From assembly GCA_046594215.1 (NCBI GenBank), contig JBKJPX010000003.1:12161-76160 (forward strand): 64,000 bases of DNA, read 5' to 3'. The notes below the pieces were generated by a model, which had not been told where the DNA came from, did not search any database, and saw only the letters and a list, made by a program, of their open reading frames with translations. Source of the DNA: Panacagrimonas sp046594215. Its GTDB lineage: Bacteria > Pseudomonadota > Gammaproteobacteria > Nevskiales > Nevskiaceae. The stretch's first letter is position 1, and each line of letters starts with the position of its first letter. This document shows, piece by piece, positions 8,888 to 17,385 of this stretch. The position numbers and the translations under genes are program-made.

Positions 8888-9772
8888 CTAGCCGAGCAGC
8901 TTCGCCGACCGCAGCGCGCGACGCAGGTGCGAGTAGTCGCTCGACTGGGGCAGGACCGGCGGATTCAGACCTTCGGCAATGCGGCCCATCTCCACCAGCG
9001 CCCACTTGACCGGGACGGAGTTCGCGTCGGCGAGCAGCGCCTCGTAGAGCGGATGGAGGCGCGAGTCGAGCGCCTCACTGCCGGCGCGATCCCCCATCAG
9101 CGCGGCGGCGTGCAGTTCGCGGATCGGCGACGGGGCGACGTTGGCCGTCACCGACAGCGCGCCGTGAAAGCCCAGCAGGATCGCGTGCCGCGCCGCGATG
9201 TCGTGCCCCGAGTAAAGCGCAAAATCGGCTGGCAGGCCGAGCGCCAGCAGCGCGCGCACGCGGTTGGAGTCGGCCGAGCATTCGACGAAGCCGACGACGC
9301 CTGGGATGCGCGCCAGCGAGGCGACGGCGTGCGGCATCAGGCCGGCGTCGCGGCCGGGCATGTTGCGCACGATCAGCGGAAGGCCGGACACCTGGCGCGC
9401 GACGATGCGAACGTGATCCAGCAGCTCGTCCTGCGAAGGATGACCGTCCGGCATGTCGAGGAGCGCCGCATCGGCCCCGGCGTCACGCGCCGCCTGCGCA
9501 AATTCCACGACTTGTCGCACCGACTCGCCGCCATCGATGCCGGCGATGATCCGGATGCGACCGTCGGATTGCCAGATCGCGCGACGCAGCAGCTCTGTGC
9601 GATTTTCGAAGTCCGCCGAAGGCATCGGCGAACGACCGGTGAAGGCACCGACGACCAGCGCGGCACTGCCTTCCTCGACGTGCCAGTCGACGAGCCCTTC
9701 CACGGCCTCGAAGTCCGGCGTGCCGTCTTGATGAAACGGTGTAACGAGGTCGACCAGACTGCCTTTGATCAT
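8888..9772 (-). CDS. Dihydrodipicolinate-synthase-fold protein lacking catalytic residues
   Basis: The 294-residue protein aligns with DapA over its full length: GSLVDLVTPF at the start, GDGHPSQ-like and NMPGR loops, HGALSVTANVAP, and NSVPVKWAL near the end. The catalytic positions are changed. The Schiff-base lysine (IGIKEA in DapA) reads VGFVECS, so it is Val163; the catalytic tyrosine (LYNVP) reads VRNMP, so it is Arg136; and the TTGES loop reads FTGRS. Normal aldolase chemistry is therefore unlikely, and it may be a pseudoenzyme with a binding or regulatory role. The ATG at 9772 has a GGAG about 7 bases upstream. The gene is divergent from kup. It should not be named dapA. Confidence 0.85.
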   Translation of the reverse strand: MIKGSLVDLVTPFHQDGTPDFEAVEGLVDWHVEEGSAALVVGAFTGRSPMPSADFENRTELLRRAIWQSDGRIRIIAGIDGGESVRQVVEFAQAARDAGADAALLDMPDGHPSQDELLDHVRIVARQVSGLPLIVRNMPGRDAGLMPHAVASLARIPGVVGFVECSADSNRVRALLALGLPADFALYSGHDIAARHAILLGFHGALSVTANVAPSPIRELHAAALMGDRAGSEALDSRLHPLYEALLADANSVPVKWALVEMGRIAEGLNPPVLPQSSDYSHLRRALRSAKLLG

Positions 9773-10124
9773 GCGCGCTCCGGATCGCCGCGGCGGGGAC
9801 GAAGAAGAGTATAGCGGCGCGACGCACGCCTCCCAGCGCAGCGCGTCGACCCCCGGCCGTGACGCGGGCGAGGGTAGTTCCCATGCGTATTCCCGGATGC
9901 GCGGATGCCGCGCCGCATGCCGATCCACTGCGCCTGCCCTGCGGGAACTGCGATCATGGGGACGCTCTTGAGGGGTCGCGTTGACCCATCGGATTTCGAC
10001 CCACGCCGGGTCGAACTTCGACGGCAATGGTCGTCCTGCTCGATCGTCGGCGGATCGTATTTTGCTACGGGTCGCCGCGCTTTCCCAAGCTCGAAATCCC
10101 CGGACCGCTCGCCGCTCCTTCCTC
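9773..10124. other. Divergent intergenic region with a short inverted repeat
   Basis: No convincing gene lies here. Both flanking frames can be extended into it, but those extensions are arginine-rich and unlike the families. TTCGACCC (9995-10002) and GGGTCGAA (10008-10015) form a perfect 8-bp inverted repeat with a 5-base spacer, a possible operator or short hairpin between the two divergent genes. Confidence 0.4.
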
Positions 10125-12023
10125 ATGACCGCAGCCTCGACAAGCGATTCTCCTCCCGAACATCTGAAAGCCCGGGCCGCCTTGACCCTCTCGGCCCTGG
10201 GCGTCGTGTTCGGCGACATCGGCACGAGCCCGCTCTACACGATGAAGGCCATGCTGGGGCAGGGACCGGCGCGCGTGACGGATCTCCCCGACCCGCTGGG
10301 TGCCGCCTCGGCGATCTTCTGGCTCCTGTTTCTCGTGGTCACGCTCAAGTACGTGGTGCTGGTCCTGCGCGCCGACTATCGCGGCGAGGGCGGGATCCTG
10401 GCGCTGGCGGCGCTCGCCAGTCGCGCCGTCATCGGGAGGCCGGGTTGGCGGCCGATCGTGCTGATGATCGGCGTGGTCGGCGCCGCGTTGTTCTACGGCG
10501 ACAGCATCATCACGCCGGCTATCTCCGTCCTCGGCGCCATCGAAGGTGTGGAGGTGGTCGCGCCGGGCTTCGAGCGCTGGCTGGTGCCGCTGTCGATCGC
10601 GGTCGTGGCCGTGCTGTTCTGGGTGCAGCGCGTGGGAACGGGCGCGGTCGGCCGCGCGTTCGGTCCCTTGATGCTCGTGTGGTTCGGCACGCTGGCCGTG
10701 TCCGGCATCGCGCAGATCGTGCAGACGCCCGCGGTGCTGCTGGCTCTGAACCCGCTGCGCGGCGTGCACTTCCTCACCGGGCCCGACGGGCTGCGAATGC
10801 TGCTGCTCGGCTCGGTGGTGCTCGCGGTGACGGGTGCCGAGGCGCTCTACGTCGACATGGGTCACTTCGGGCGCAGCGCGATCCGGCGTGCCTGGCTGTG
10901 GCTGGTCTTCCCGGCGCTCGCGCTCAACTACCTCGGACAGGGCGCGTTGCTCATGCGCGACCCCGACGCGATCGTGAACCCGTTCTTCCATCTCTTCCCG
11001 GACGCCTTGCAGCTGCCGGCGATCGTGCTGGCCACGGTGGCTTCGGTGATCGCTTCGCAGGCGGTGATCTCGGGTGCGTTCTCGCTGACGCAGCAGGCCA
11101 TCCAGCTGGGCCTGGTCCCGCGCCTGCGCATCCTGCACACCTCTGCCAGCGCCTCGGGGCAGATCTACATCCCGGCGGTCAACGTGCTGTTGTTCATAGC
11201 GGTGGTTCTGGCCATCGTCGGGTTCCGCGGTTCCTCGGCGCTTGCCGGGGCCTATGGCATCGCGGTGTCGGGCACGATGTTGTGCACCACGATGCTCATC
11301 GTGGTCGTCGCGCAGCGCATGTGGCGACTGTCGCTGCCCCTGCTGGCGCTGTGCGTGCTGCCCTTCCTGCTGCTGGACGGAACGCTGGTGGCTGCCTGCG
11401 CGCTCAAGTTCTTCGACGGGGGCTGGTTCCCGATGGCTGTCGGCGCCGTGCTGCTCCTGGGCATGACCACGTGGCGACGCGGGCGCCAGCTGATGCGTAG
11501 CGCCGGACCTGCGACGCCGCTGCTGCAGCCGCAGCTCACGCGGCTGGAAATCGACAAGACACTGCATCGCCCCGACAGAACCGCGGTGTTCCTGACGGCG
11601 GACCCCGCGAACACCCCGCGCGCCCTGCTGCACAACATGGCGCACAACCAGGTGCTGCACCGGTCCAACATCCTGCTTAGCGTTCTCTACGAAGACGAGC
11701 CGCGCGTGCCCGCGGAGAAACGCATCAGCTGCACGCGCGTGAGCGAGAGCTTCTGGCAGGTGTCCTTCCGCTGCGGGTTCATGGAACAGCCGAACGTTCC
11801 CGCAATCCTCTGGGAATGCGTGGCGCGTGGTATCGAGATGTCGCCAGCGGAGGTGTCCTACTTCCTGAGCCGCGAGATCGTCGTGCCCACGCCGGGCATC
11901 GGCATGGCGCTGTGGCGCGAGCACCTGTTCGCCTGGCTGTCGCGCAACGCCGAGAGCAATGTCGGCTACTTCCAGCTCCCCGACGAGCAGGTCATCGTGC
12001 TGTCGGCGCGGATCCCGATCTAG
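10125..12023 (+). CDS. kup: Kup-family potassium transporter
   Basis: The 632-residue protein is the usual Kup length. The N-terminal region has the family signature ALGVVFGDIGTSPLYT, followed by about twelve hydrophobic segments to about residue 440 and a soluble C-terminal domain that ends in ARIPI. Kup/Trk-type KUP proteins take up potassium with protons across the inner membrane. The chosen ATG places MTAASTSDSPPEHLKARAAL before the signature, as in characterised members; an upstream extension to 9981 is basic and out of character. There is no clear Shine-Dalgarno sequence at the ATG. The gene stands alone, and no Kdp or Trk gene is near. Confidence 0.93.
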   Translation: MTAASTSDSPPEHLKARAALTLSALGVVFGDIGTSPLYTMKAMLGQGPARVTDLPDPLGAASAIFWLLFLVVTLKYVVLVLRADYRGEGGILALAALASRAVIGRPGWRPIVLMIGVVGAALFYGDSIITPAISVLGAIEGVEVVAPGFERWLVPLSIAVVAVLFWVQRVGTGAVGRAFGPLMLVWFGTLAVSGIAQIVQTPAVLLALNPLRGVHFLTGPDGLRMLLLGSVVLAVTGAEALYVDMGHFGRSAIRRAWLWLVFPALALNYLGQGALLMRDPDAIVNPFFHLFPDALQLPAIVLATVASVIASQAVISGAFSLTQQAIQLGLVPRLRILHTSASASGQIYIPAVNVLLFIAVVLAIVGFRGSSALAGAYGIAVSGTMLCTTMLIVVVAQRMWRLSLPLLALCVLPFLLLDGTLVAACALKFFDGGWFPMAVGAVLLLGMTTWRRGRQLMRSAGPATPLLQPQLTRLEIDKTLHRPDRTAVFLTADPANTPRALLHNMAHNQVLHRSNILLSVLYEDEPRVPAEKRISCTRVSESFWQVSFRCGFMEQPNVPAILWECVARGIEMSPAEVSYFLSREIVVPTPGIGMALWREHLFAWLSRNAESNVGYFQLPDEQVIVLSARIPI

Positions 12024-12209
12024 TGGAGCTCCTGCAGTTCCCTCTCTTTCCCGTCGGTTTCCTCGATCGGGAGGGCAGGGGTGAGGGGCCGGCTTTTGGA
12101 ATCGCGCTCGCCCTGCAAATCGAGAATCTCCTCCAGCTCCCCAGAAGTTCCTGCCGCATCGGGTAGTTCCGGAAACGCGGGACGCGATGGCCCTGTGGTT
12201 CAATACCGG

Positions 12210-12231
12210 GCGATTCGAGAAATCGAATCGC
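12210..12231 (+). promoter_or_regulatory. Perfect inverted repeat upstream of the P450 gene
   Basis: GCGATTCGA (12210-12218) and TCGAATCGC (12223-12231) are perfect 9-base complements around GAAA. As DNA this could be an operator; as RNA it is a stem with a GNRA tetraloop. It ends 25 bases before the P450 start and just ahead of its AAGGAG ribosome-binding site. Confidence 0.5.
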
Positions 12232-12256
12232 TGCATAAAAAAGCAAGGAGAGAAAA

Positions 12257-13456
12257 ATGGGCGACCCTCAGGCGATCGTGCCCGCCGGGATTCCGGATCA
12301 CCTCGTCGTGGACTTCGACGTCTACAACCCCACGTCCGATGCGGAAGGTTTTCACCGCGCTTTCGTCGATTTCCAGCGCACCACGCCGCACCCGCTGGTG
12401 TGGACGCCGCACCACGGGGGTCACTGGATCCCGGTGCGCGGCCAGGACGTCTACGACCTCTACGCGGACCACACGCGTTTCAGCTCGCGGCATTACTTCG
12501 TTCCTGCAGCGCCGGGACAGGTGCCGATGGGCGCGTTCACGCTCGATCCGCCGGAACACCAGCCCTTCCGCGCGTTCCTCAACACCGGCCTGTCTCCGAA
12601 GATCGCGGCGGGCAAGACGCCCTTCGTCCGCCAGCTCGCGATCGACCTCTCGGAAGGTCTTGCGCCACGCCGCGCCTGCAACTTCATCGCGGAGTTTGCG
12701 GACGTGCTGCCGCTCACCGTTTTCCTCGATCTCGTGGCGCTGCCGTTCACCGATCGCGACAGGCTCAACCAGCTCGCGGAGATCGCCACGCGCGCGCCGG
12801 ACCCGGCGCATCGTGTGGAGGCGCTGGGCGGACTCGCCGCCTACCTGCAGCCCTTCCTGCGCGAACGCCGCGAACATCCCGGCGACGACCTGCTGAGCCG
12901 CGCCGTGAACGCGGACATCTCCGGACGACCCATCACGGACGTCGAGGCGCTCGGCGCGTCGATCCACATCATGGGTGCGGGACTGGACACGGTCTCCTCG
13001 CTTTTCAGCTTCGTGATGCTGTTCCTGGCGAAGCACCCGCAGCACCGCCGCGCGCTGGTCGAGAACCCGGACCTGATACCGGGCGCCGCGCTCGAATTGA
13101 TCCGTCGCTTCCCGGTCGTGACCATGGTGCGGCAGGTACGCGAGGATATGGACTACCTCGGCGTGCGCCTGCGCAAGGGCGAGATGGTCGCGCTTCCCTC
13201 TGCGCTGTTCAATCTCGACGAGACGATCTACGAGCGGCCGCTGGAGGTCGACTGGAACCGGCGCGTCGACAAGGTGCTGACCTTCGGCAACGGGCCGCAC
13301 CGATGTCCCGGCGCCGTGCTCGGCCGCAACGAGCTGGCGATCGGGCTGCAGGAATGGCTCAAGCGCATCCCGCATTTTTCCGTTGCGCCCGGCGCCACGA
13401 TCCCGGTATCGGGCGGGACGGTCGCGAAGATCCTGGACCTGCCGCTGGTCTGGTAG
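12257..13456 (+). CDS. Cytochrome P450
   Basis: The 399-residue soluble P450 is of bacterial class I size. The I-helix shows GAGLDTVSS (AGxDT oxygen-activation motif, near residue 238), the K-helix ELIRR supplies the ExxR pair, and the haem loop FGNGPHRCPG holds the thiolate cysteine near residue 351. It would hydroxylate a small hydrophobic substrate using electrons from a ferredoxin and reductase, but neither gene is adjacent. The AAGGAGAGAAAA before the ATG is an excellent ribosome-binding site. Substrate cannot be read from the sequence; camphor, terpenoid, fatty-acid and steroid P450s are all this size. A bidirectional hairpin follows. Confidence 0.93.
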   Translation: MGDPQAIVPAGIPDHLVVDFDVYNPTSDAEGFHRAFVDFQRTTPHPLVWTPHHGGHWIPVRGQDVYDLYADHTRFSSRHYFVPAAPGQVPMGAFTLDPPEHQPFRAFLNTGLSPKIAAGKTPFVRQLAIDLSEGLAPRRACNFIAEFADVLPLTVFLDLVALPFTDRDRLNQLAEIATRAPDPAHRVEALGGLAAYLQPFLRERREHPGDDLLSRAVNADISGRPITDVEALGASIHIMGAGLDTVSSLFSFVMLFLAKHPQHRRALVENPDLIPGAALELIRRFPVVTMVRQVREDMDYLGVRLRKGEMVALPSALFNLDETIYERPLEVDWNRRVDKVLTFGNGPHRCPGAVLGRNELAIGLQEWLKRIPHFSVAPGATIPVSGGTVAKILDLPLVW

Positions 13457-13457
13457 C

Positions 13458-13479
13458 GCCCGCGCTTTTCAGCGCGGGC
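13458..13479. terminator. Bidirectional terminator hairpin between convergent genes
   Basis: GCCCGCGC (13458-13465) pairs perfectly with GCGCGGGC (13472-13479) around TTTTCA. It overlaps the last codons of the minus-strand gene and sits just after the P450 stop. Confidence 0.6.
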
Positions 13480-14134
13480 TTCGGGCAGCAGCGGCCGCGC
13501 GCCGGGGTCGGCGGATGGCCCGGACCTTGCCGCTGTTTCCGCCGCCGCAGAAGAAGCGGTCGCCGCCATCGGACTCGAGTCCCGACACGCCGACGCCTGG
13601 CGGCATCTCGAGCCGCTCCAGGACCTCCCCAGTCGCCGGATCGATTCGCCTGACGTCGCTCTGATCGCCTTCCCACGTGCCATGCCAGAGATCGCCGTCT
13701 ACCCAGGTGACGCCGGTGACGAAGCGGTTTGATTCGATGGTGCGAAGGACCGCGCCGGTATCCGGATCGACCTGGTGGATCTTCCGTTCCCGGTACTGGC
13801 CCACCCAGAGCGATCCTTCGGCCCAGGCCAGGCCCGAGTCTGCGCCGCCGCCGGGCGCCGGGATCGAAGCGAGCACGCGACCGTTGGCGGGATCGATCTT
13901 CTGGATGCGGGCCTCGGCAATCTGGAACAGGTGCTGGCCATCGAAGGCCGTTCCCGCATGCGCCGTGGCATCGATCGAGCGCACCGTCTCGCCGCTCGCG
14001 GGATCGAGCGCGTTCAACCTGTCGCCCGAAGCGAACCAGACGCGCTCGCCGTCGTAGGTGACGCCATGCACGCCCTCGACGCCCGGAAAGGGCCCGTACT
14101 CGCGAAGAATCTCGGCAGCAGATGCACTTTTCAT
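13469..14134 (-). CDS. Beta-propeller protein, streptogramin lyase/SMP-30-like
   Basis: The 221-residue protein is made of repeated propeller blades: VHGVTYDGERVWFASGD, AGTAFDGQHLFQIAE, DSGLAWAEGSLWVGQYR and VTGVTWVDGDLWHGTWEG, each followed by an IDPATGEV-type strand. This is the YVTN/streptogramin-lyase-like fold. No signal peptide is visible, so it is probably cytoplasmic. The ATG at 14134 is supported by GAGGA upstream; a longer frame to 14377 is arginine/serine-rich and lacks repeats. Catalytic function is not predictable, and substrate-binding or lactonase-like activity is possible. Confidence 0.75.
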   Translation of the reverse strand: MKSASAAEILREYGPFPGVEGVHGVTYDGERVWFASGDRLNALDPASGETVRSIDATAHAGTAFDGQHLFQIAEARIQKIDPANGRVLASIPAPGGGADSGLAWAEGSLWVGQYRERKIHQVDPDTGAVLRTIESNRFVTGVTWVDGDLWHGTWEGDQSDVRRIDPATGEVLERLEMPPGVGVSGLESDGGDRFFCGGGNSGKVRAIRRPRRAAAAARSPR

Positions 14135-14219
14135 GTGAAGGTCCTCGTGTCCGTCGTGCAGATGCTCCCGCGAATTCGCCGGATCGGCGAGTTCATCAGC
14201 GCAGCTGCGGGACAGAGCA

Positions 14220-15440
14220 TCAATCGCTTGGCAGCGGAGTCGTGAGTAACAAGCTTGTCGGGAATCCCGGCACGGCGGGCGTGATCCAGCGGCGGGCCCG
14301 GCCGCGGCCGAAGGAGCGAACCTTGTCCGCGGCCGCGAGCGCGTCGAGAGCGCGCTGGACGGAGCGCTGGCTCGCATCCAGCGCGAGCGCCAGGGCGGAA
14401 CTGGACCAGGACTCGCCGTCCGCGAGCAGAGCGAGCACCTCGGCGTGCGCCTCGTCCTGCGGAGGAGCGAGCACGACGATCTCTTTCGCGCGGCGCGGCA
14501 TCAGTGCGAATCCTTCCTGTGTCGCCGTCACCTCCGCCATGCTGAGCAGCAGCTTGCGAAGCCGTCCCATCTCGACCCGAAGGCGCGCGCGATACGATTC
14601 ATCGGCCGACTTCGCGCGGAAAGCGCGCGTCACGAGCGCGTCCCGGGACACGTCGCCGGGCCAGGCCTCGCCCAGCGCGCGGGCGAGCGTGAACAGGACG
14701 GGCCGGCTTTCGAGCGAGACCACGGTGCCGGCGTCGCGCACGACGTGGCGACAGGCGTCCACGACCAGCGACTTCGAGGCGAGCAGGGCTTCGACGTCTT
14801 CCAGCCGCAGCAGTCGCACCCCCCGACCCGTGATCAGTCGCGCGGCAGGCGTGTCGAAGACCCGCGCGGCACTCTCGACCTCCGCGAGCAGCGCGGGAAT
14901 GCCGGCGCGCCGGGCTTCGAGTGCGGCCCGCTCGAGCGCGATGCGCGCCGCGTTCGTCTGCAGGCGCCGGATGGCGATGCCCGCGACGACCAGCTCATAG
15001 GCGGCTCGCGACGCGGGCGGGAAGGGCGCCGGGTCGAGACCCGCGAGCGTGCGGTCGGCCTCGTCGAGCTGGCCGATCAGAAGCAGGCGTCGCCCTTCCA
15101 GGAAACCGGCGTGCGCGGCGTTCAAGTGATCGTCATGCGCTTCGAGCACGGCCCGCGCCGCCCCCAGCGACTTCGCAGGCCAGCCGAGGTCGCGCGAGAC
15201 GAGCGCGATCTCGGCCTCGGCGACGACGCAGCGTGCCCGCGCCACGGCTTCCCGGGGCCCGAAGGCGCGCGCCGCGCTCTTGAGCAGGGCCTTGGCGCGG
15301 ACAAAATCGCCGAGCTGCGCCATGGCGATGCCGCGCAGCGCCAAGGCCGGCGCGTCGTCGCGCAAGGCGATGCGGTTCAGGGCGCCGAGCGGATCACCGG
15401 CCGCAAGCGCACGCGCCGCGGCCGTGATCAGGGAGTCCAT
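14220..15440 (-). CDS. Helix-turn-helix transcriptional regulator with helical-repeat N-terminus
   Basis: The 406-residue protein has an alanine/leucine-rich N-terminal half that looks like TPR-type helical repeats (about residues 1-190), a middle region that resembles a winged-helix output domain (FTLARALGEAW through YRARLRVEMGRLRKLL), and a C-terminal winged-helix segment with SSSALALALDASQRSVQRALDAL (about 345-370). It is divergently transcribed from the DUF899/DUF2182 pair with a 104-base gap, which suggests it regulates that pair. The same arrangement recurs in other Proteobacteria as I recall it. The inducing signal is unknown. Confidence 0.75.
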   Translation of the reverse strand: MDSLITAAARALAAGDPLGALNRIALRDDAPALALRGIAMAQLGDFVRAKALLKSAARAFGPREAVARARCVVAEAEIALVSRDLGWPAKSLGAARAVLEAHDDHLNAAHAGFLEGRRLLLIGQLDEADRTLAGLDPAPFPPASRAAYELVVAGIAIRRLQTNAARIALERAALEARRAGIPALLAEVESAARVFDTPAARLITGRGVRLLRLEDVEALLASKSLVVDACRHVVRDAGTVVSLESRPVLFTLARALGEAWPGDVSRDALVTRAFRAKSADESYRARLRVEMGRLRKLLLSMAEVTATQEGFALMPRRAKEIVVLAPPQDEAHAEVLALLADGESWSSSALALALDASQRSVQRALDALAAADKVRSFGRGRARRWITPAVPGFPTSLLLTTPLPSD

Positions 15441-15544
15441 TCGAATCCCGCCAAACTTGTCACTCCCACCCTTCGGTATCGACTCCTAATCTATCTCACG
15501 ACCAGCCACCAGAAACTCGTACGCAACATCCAACGGAGAAGAAC

Positions 15545-16309
15545 ATGACCCAACACATCACCGGAACGCGCCAGGAGTGGCTGTCGGCGCGACTCGATCT
15601 GCTCGAGGCGGAGAAGGAACTGACGCGGCGCAGCGACGCGCTCGCCAAGCAGCGCCAGGCGCTGCCCTGGGTGCGCATCGACAAGGCCTACAAGTTCGAG
15701 ACGGAAAAGGGCAGCGCCTCGCTCGTTGACCTGTTCGGCGGACGCTCGCAGCTGATCGTCTACCACTTCATGTTCGGCCCGGACTGGAAGGCGGGGTGCC
15801 CCTCGTGCTCGGCCATCGCCGACGGATACAACGGCATCGCGGTCCACCTCGAGAATCACGATGTCGCGCTGGTGGCGGTGTCGCGTGCACCGATCGCCAA
15901 GCTTCTGGCCTACAGGCAGCGCCTGGGCTGGACGGTTCCCTGGGCGTCCTCGTCCGGCAGCGACTTCAACGGCGACTTCCACGTCTCCTTCACCGAGCAG
16001 CAGCAGCGGGACAAAACGCTCGTCGAGTACAACTTCCGGAATGCACCGGCCTGGGGCGGCGGAGCGGTGCCGGCGCCGGTCACCCAGTTCGCGGACAACT
16101 GTGGAACCGACGCGCCCTCGTACACGCGCGACCGGCCCGGCATGAGCACGTTCGTGCTCGAGGACGGCGTCGTCTACCACGCCTACTCGGCCTATTCGCG
16201 CGGCCTGGACGGTCTCTGGAACATGTACCAGTGGCTCGATCGCGCGCCGCGGGGTCGTAACGAGACGGGGCCGTGGTGGCGACGCCACGACGAGTACCGC
16301 GGGCGCTGA
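15545..16309 (+). CDS. DUF899 thioredoxin-fold protein
   Basis: The 254-residue protein matches DUF899: EWLSARLDLLEAEKELTR at the start, then LPWVRIDKAYKFE, LVDLFGGRSQLIVYHFMFGPDW, and GCPSCSAIADGYN, where two cysteines (CPSC) occupy the place of a thioredoxin-like active site. The C-terminal part ends in the typical YQWLDRAPRGRNE. Members are thought to be AhpC/TSA-related, but the reaction is not established. The GGAGAAGAAC before the ATG is a clear ribosome-binding site. It is followed 12 bases later by the DUF2182 gene, so the two form an operon opposite the regulator. Confidence 0.9.
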   Translation: MTQHITGTRQEWLSARLDLLEAEKELTRRSDALAKQRQALPWVRIDKAYKFETEKGSASLVDLFGGRSQLIVYHFMFGPDWKAGCPSCSAIADGYNGIAVHLENHDVALVAVSRAPIAKLLAYRQRLGWTVPWASSSGSDFNGDFHVSFTEQQQRDKTLVEYNFRNAPAWGGGAVPAPVTQFADNCGTDAPSYTRDRPGMSTFVLEDGVVYHAYSAYSRGLDGLWNMYQWLDRAPRGRNETGPWWRRHDEYRGR

Positions 16310-16321
16310 GCACGCCGGGCC

Positions 16322-17149
16322 ATGGTCATCGTCGAAACCATGCGTATCGCGCCTGCAGTCGGCGGACGCGCGAGGAACTCCGGGCGCACCGCCTTCCTCG
16401 GCGTCTCGGTACTGCTCTTCGCCGCCACCGCGGCGGTGACCATCGCATGGTGCGCGTCGATGTCGACGATGGCTGGAATGCCGATGCCCGGCGGCTGGAC
16501 GATGTCGATGACGTGGATACGCATGTGCGGGCAAGGCTGGTCCGACCTGGCGGCCTCGTTCCTCGGCATGTGGACCGTGATGACCGTCGCCATGATGCTG
16601 CCGTCCCTGGTGCCGATGCTCTGGCGTTACCGCGAGGCGGTCGGCCCGGAAGCGCACCTGGGTCGGCTCACCGCGCTGGCCGGCGGGGGCTACTTCCTCG
16701 TGTGGACCTTGTTCGGCGGGGCCGCGTTCGCCCTGGGTCTTGCGCTCACCACGCTGGAACTACGCCTGCCGGCCGTGGCGCGCGCCGTTCCGCTCGCGGT
16801 GGGCGTGGTCGTGCTCGCGGCCGGCGCGCTGCAGTTCACCGCGTGGAAGTCGCGTCAGCTCGCCTGCTGCCGTGAGGCGCCAGGACGCGGCCACCGCTTG
16901 GCGTCGGACGTCGGCACCGCCTGGCGCCATGGCCTGCGGCTCGGACTGCGTTGCAGCGGCTGCTGCGCAGGCCTCACCGTGATCCTGCTCGTCGTCGGCG
17001 TCATGGACGTGTGGGCGATGGCGGCCGTGATGGCAGCGCTCACGCTGGAACGCTTCGCGGCGAACGCCGAGCGCGTCGCGCGCGGCATCGGCGTCGTCGT
17101 GATCGGCGCCGGCGCGATGATGGTGGCCCGCGCCGGAGGCCTGGCCTGA
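16322..17149 (+). CDS. DUF2182 integral membrane protein
   Basis: The 275-residue polytopic membrane protein has about seven hydrophobic segments. It contains MWTVMTVAMMLPSLVPM, the methionine-rich helix typical of DUF2182 (predicted metal-binding membrane proteins), and two CC pairs (LACCREAP, SGCCAG) in the C-terminal half with RCSGCCAGLTVILL. DUF2182 proteins are frequently paired with DUF899 or DUF1326 proteins. The start is uncertain: another ATG at 16340 is possible, and neither has a strong ribosome-binding site. Function is unknown; metal handling is a family-level suggestion only. Confidence 0.85.
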   Translation: MVIVETMRIAPAVGGRARNSGRTAFLGVSVLLFAATAAVTIAWCASMSTMAGMPMPGGWTMSMTWIRMCGQGWSDLAASFLGMWTVMTVAMMLPSLVPMLWRYREAVGPEAHLGRLTALAGGGYFLVWTLFGGAAFALGLALTTLELRLPAVARAVPLAVGVVVLAAGALQFTAWKSRQLACCREAPGRGHRLASDVGTAWRHGLRLGLRCSGCCAGLTVILLVVGVMDVWAMAAVMAALTLERFAANAERVARGIGVVVIGAGAMMVARAGGLA

Positions 17150-17171
17150 TCGGCGACGCTGCCCTTGAGGA

Positions 17172-17283
17172 TCAGCCGTAGTCCTTCCACTCGACGAGGC
17201 GCCCCTGCGCATCGAAGCGCAGCACGCTGCAGATCGTGATGGCGACCTTCTCGCCGGCCTTTGTTTTCTTCCGCGCGCGATAG
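17172..17283 (-). pseudogene. C-terminal remnant of an NTF2/SnoaL-like protein
   Basis: About 37 codons on the minus strand end in ICSVLRFDAQGRLVEWKDYG and a stop. This matches the last two strands of SnoaL/NTF2-like proteins (SVLRFDxxGRIxEWRDY). The sequence upstream in the same frame is arginine/proline-rich and has no homologous continuation, so only the 3' end of the gene survives. The assignment rests on a short motif. Confidence 0.5.
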
Positions 17284-17385
17284 GAACTCCGCTTGAGGGG
17301 AGTGCTAGGTCGCGTGCTGCGGCGTCGCGGCGCTCGACGTGAAGCGGGAATCCGCCCAGGAAAAAGCCCTATTCCCTGAGATTTT

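Noticed and set aside
8888..9772. Naming the dihydrodipicolinate-synthase-fold gene dapA
   Set aside because: The Schiff-base lysine and catalytic tyrosine are missing, so the lysine-biosynthetic reaction is not supported.
9981..10124. N-terminal extension of kup to 9981
   Set aside because: The extra 48 residues are basic and not part of the Kup family; the ATG at 10125 gives the normal N-terminus.
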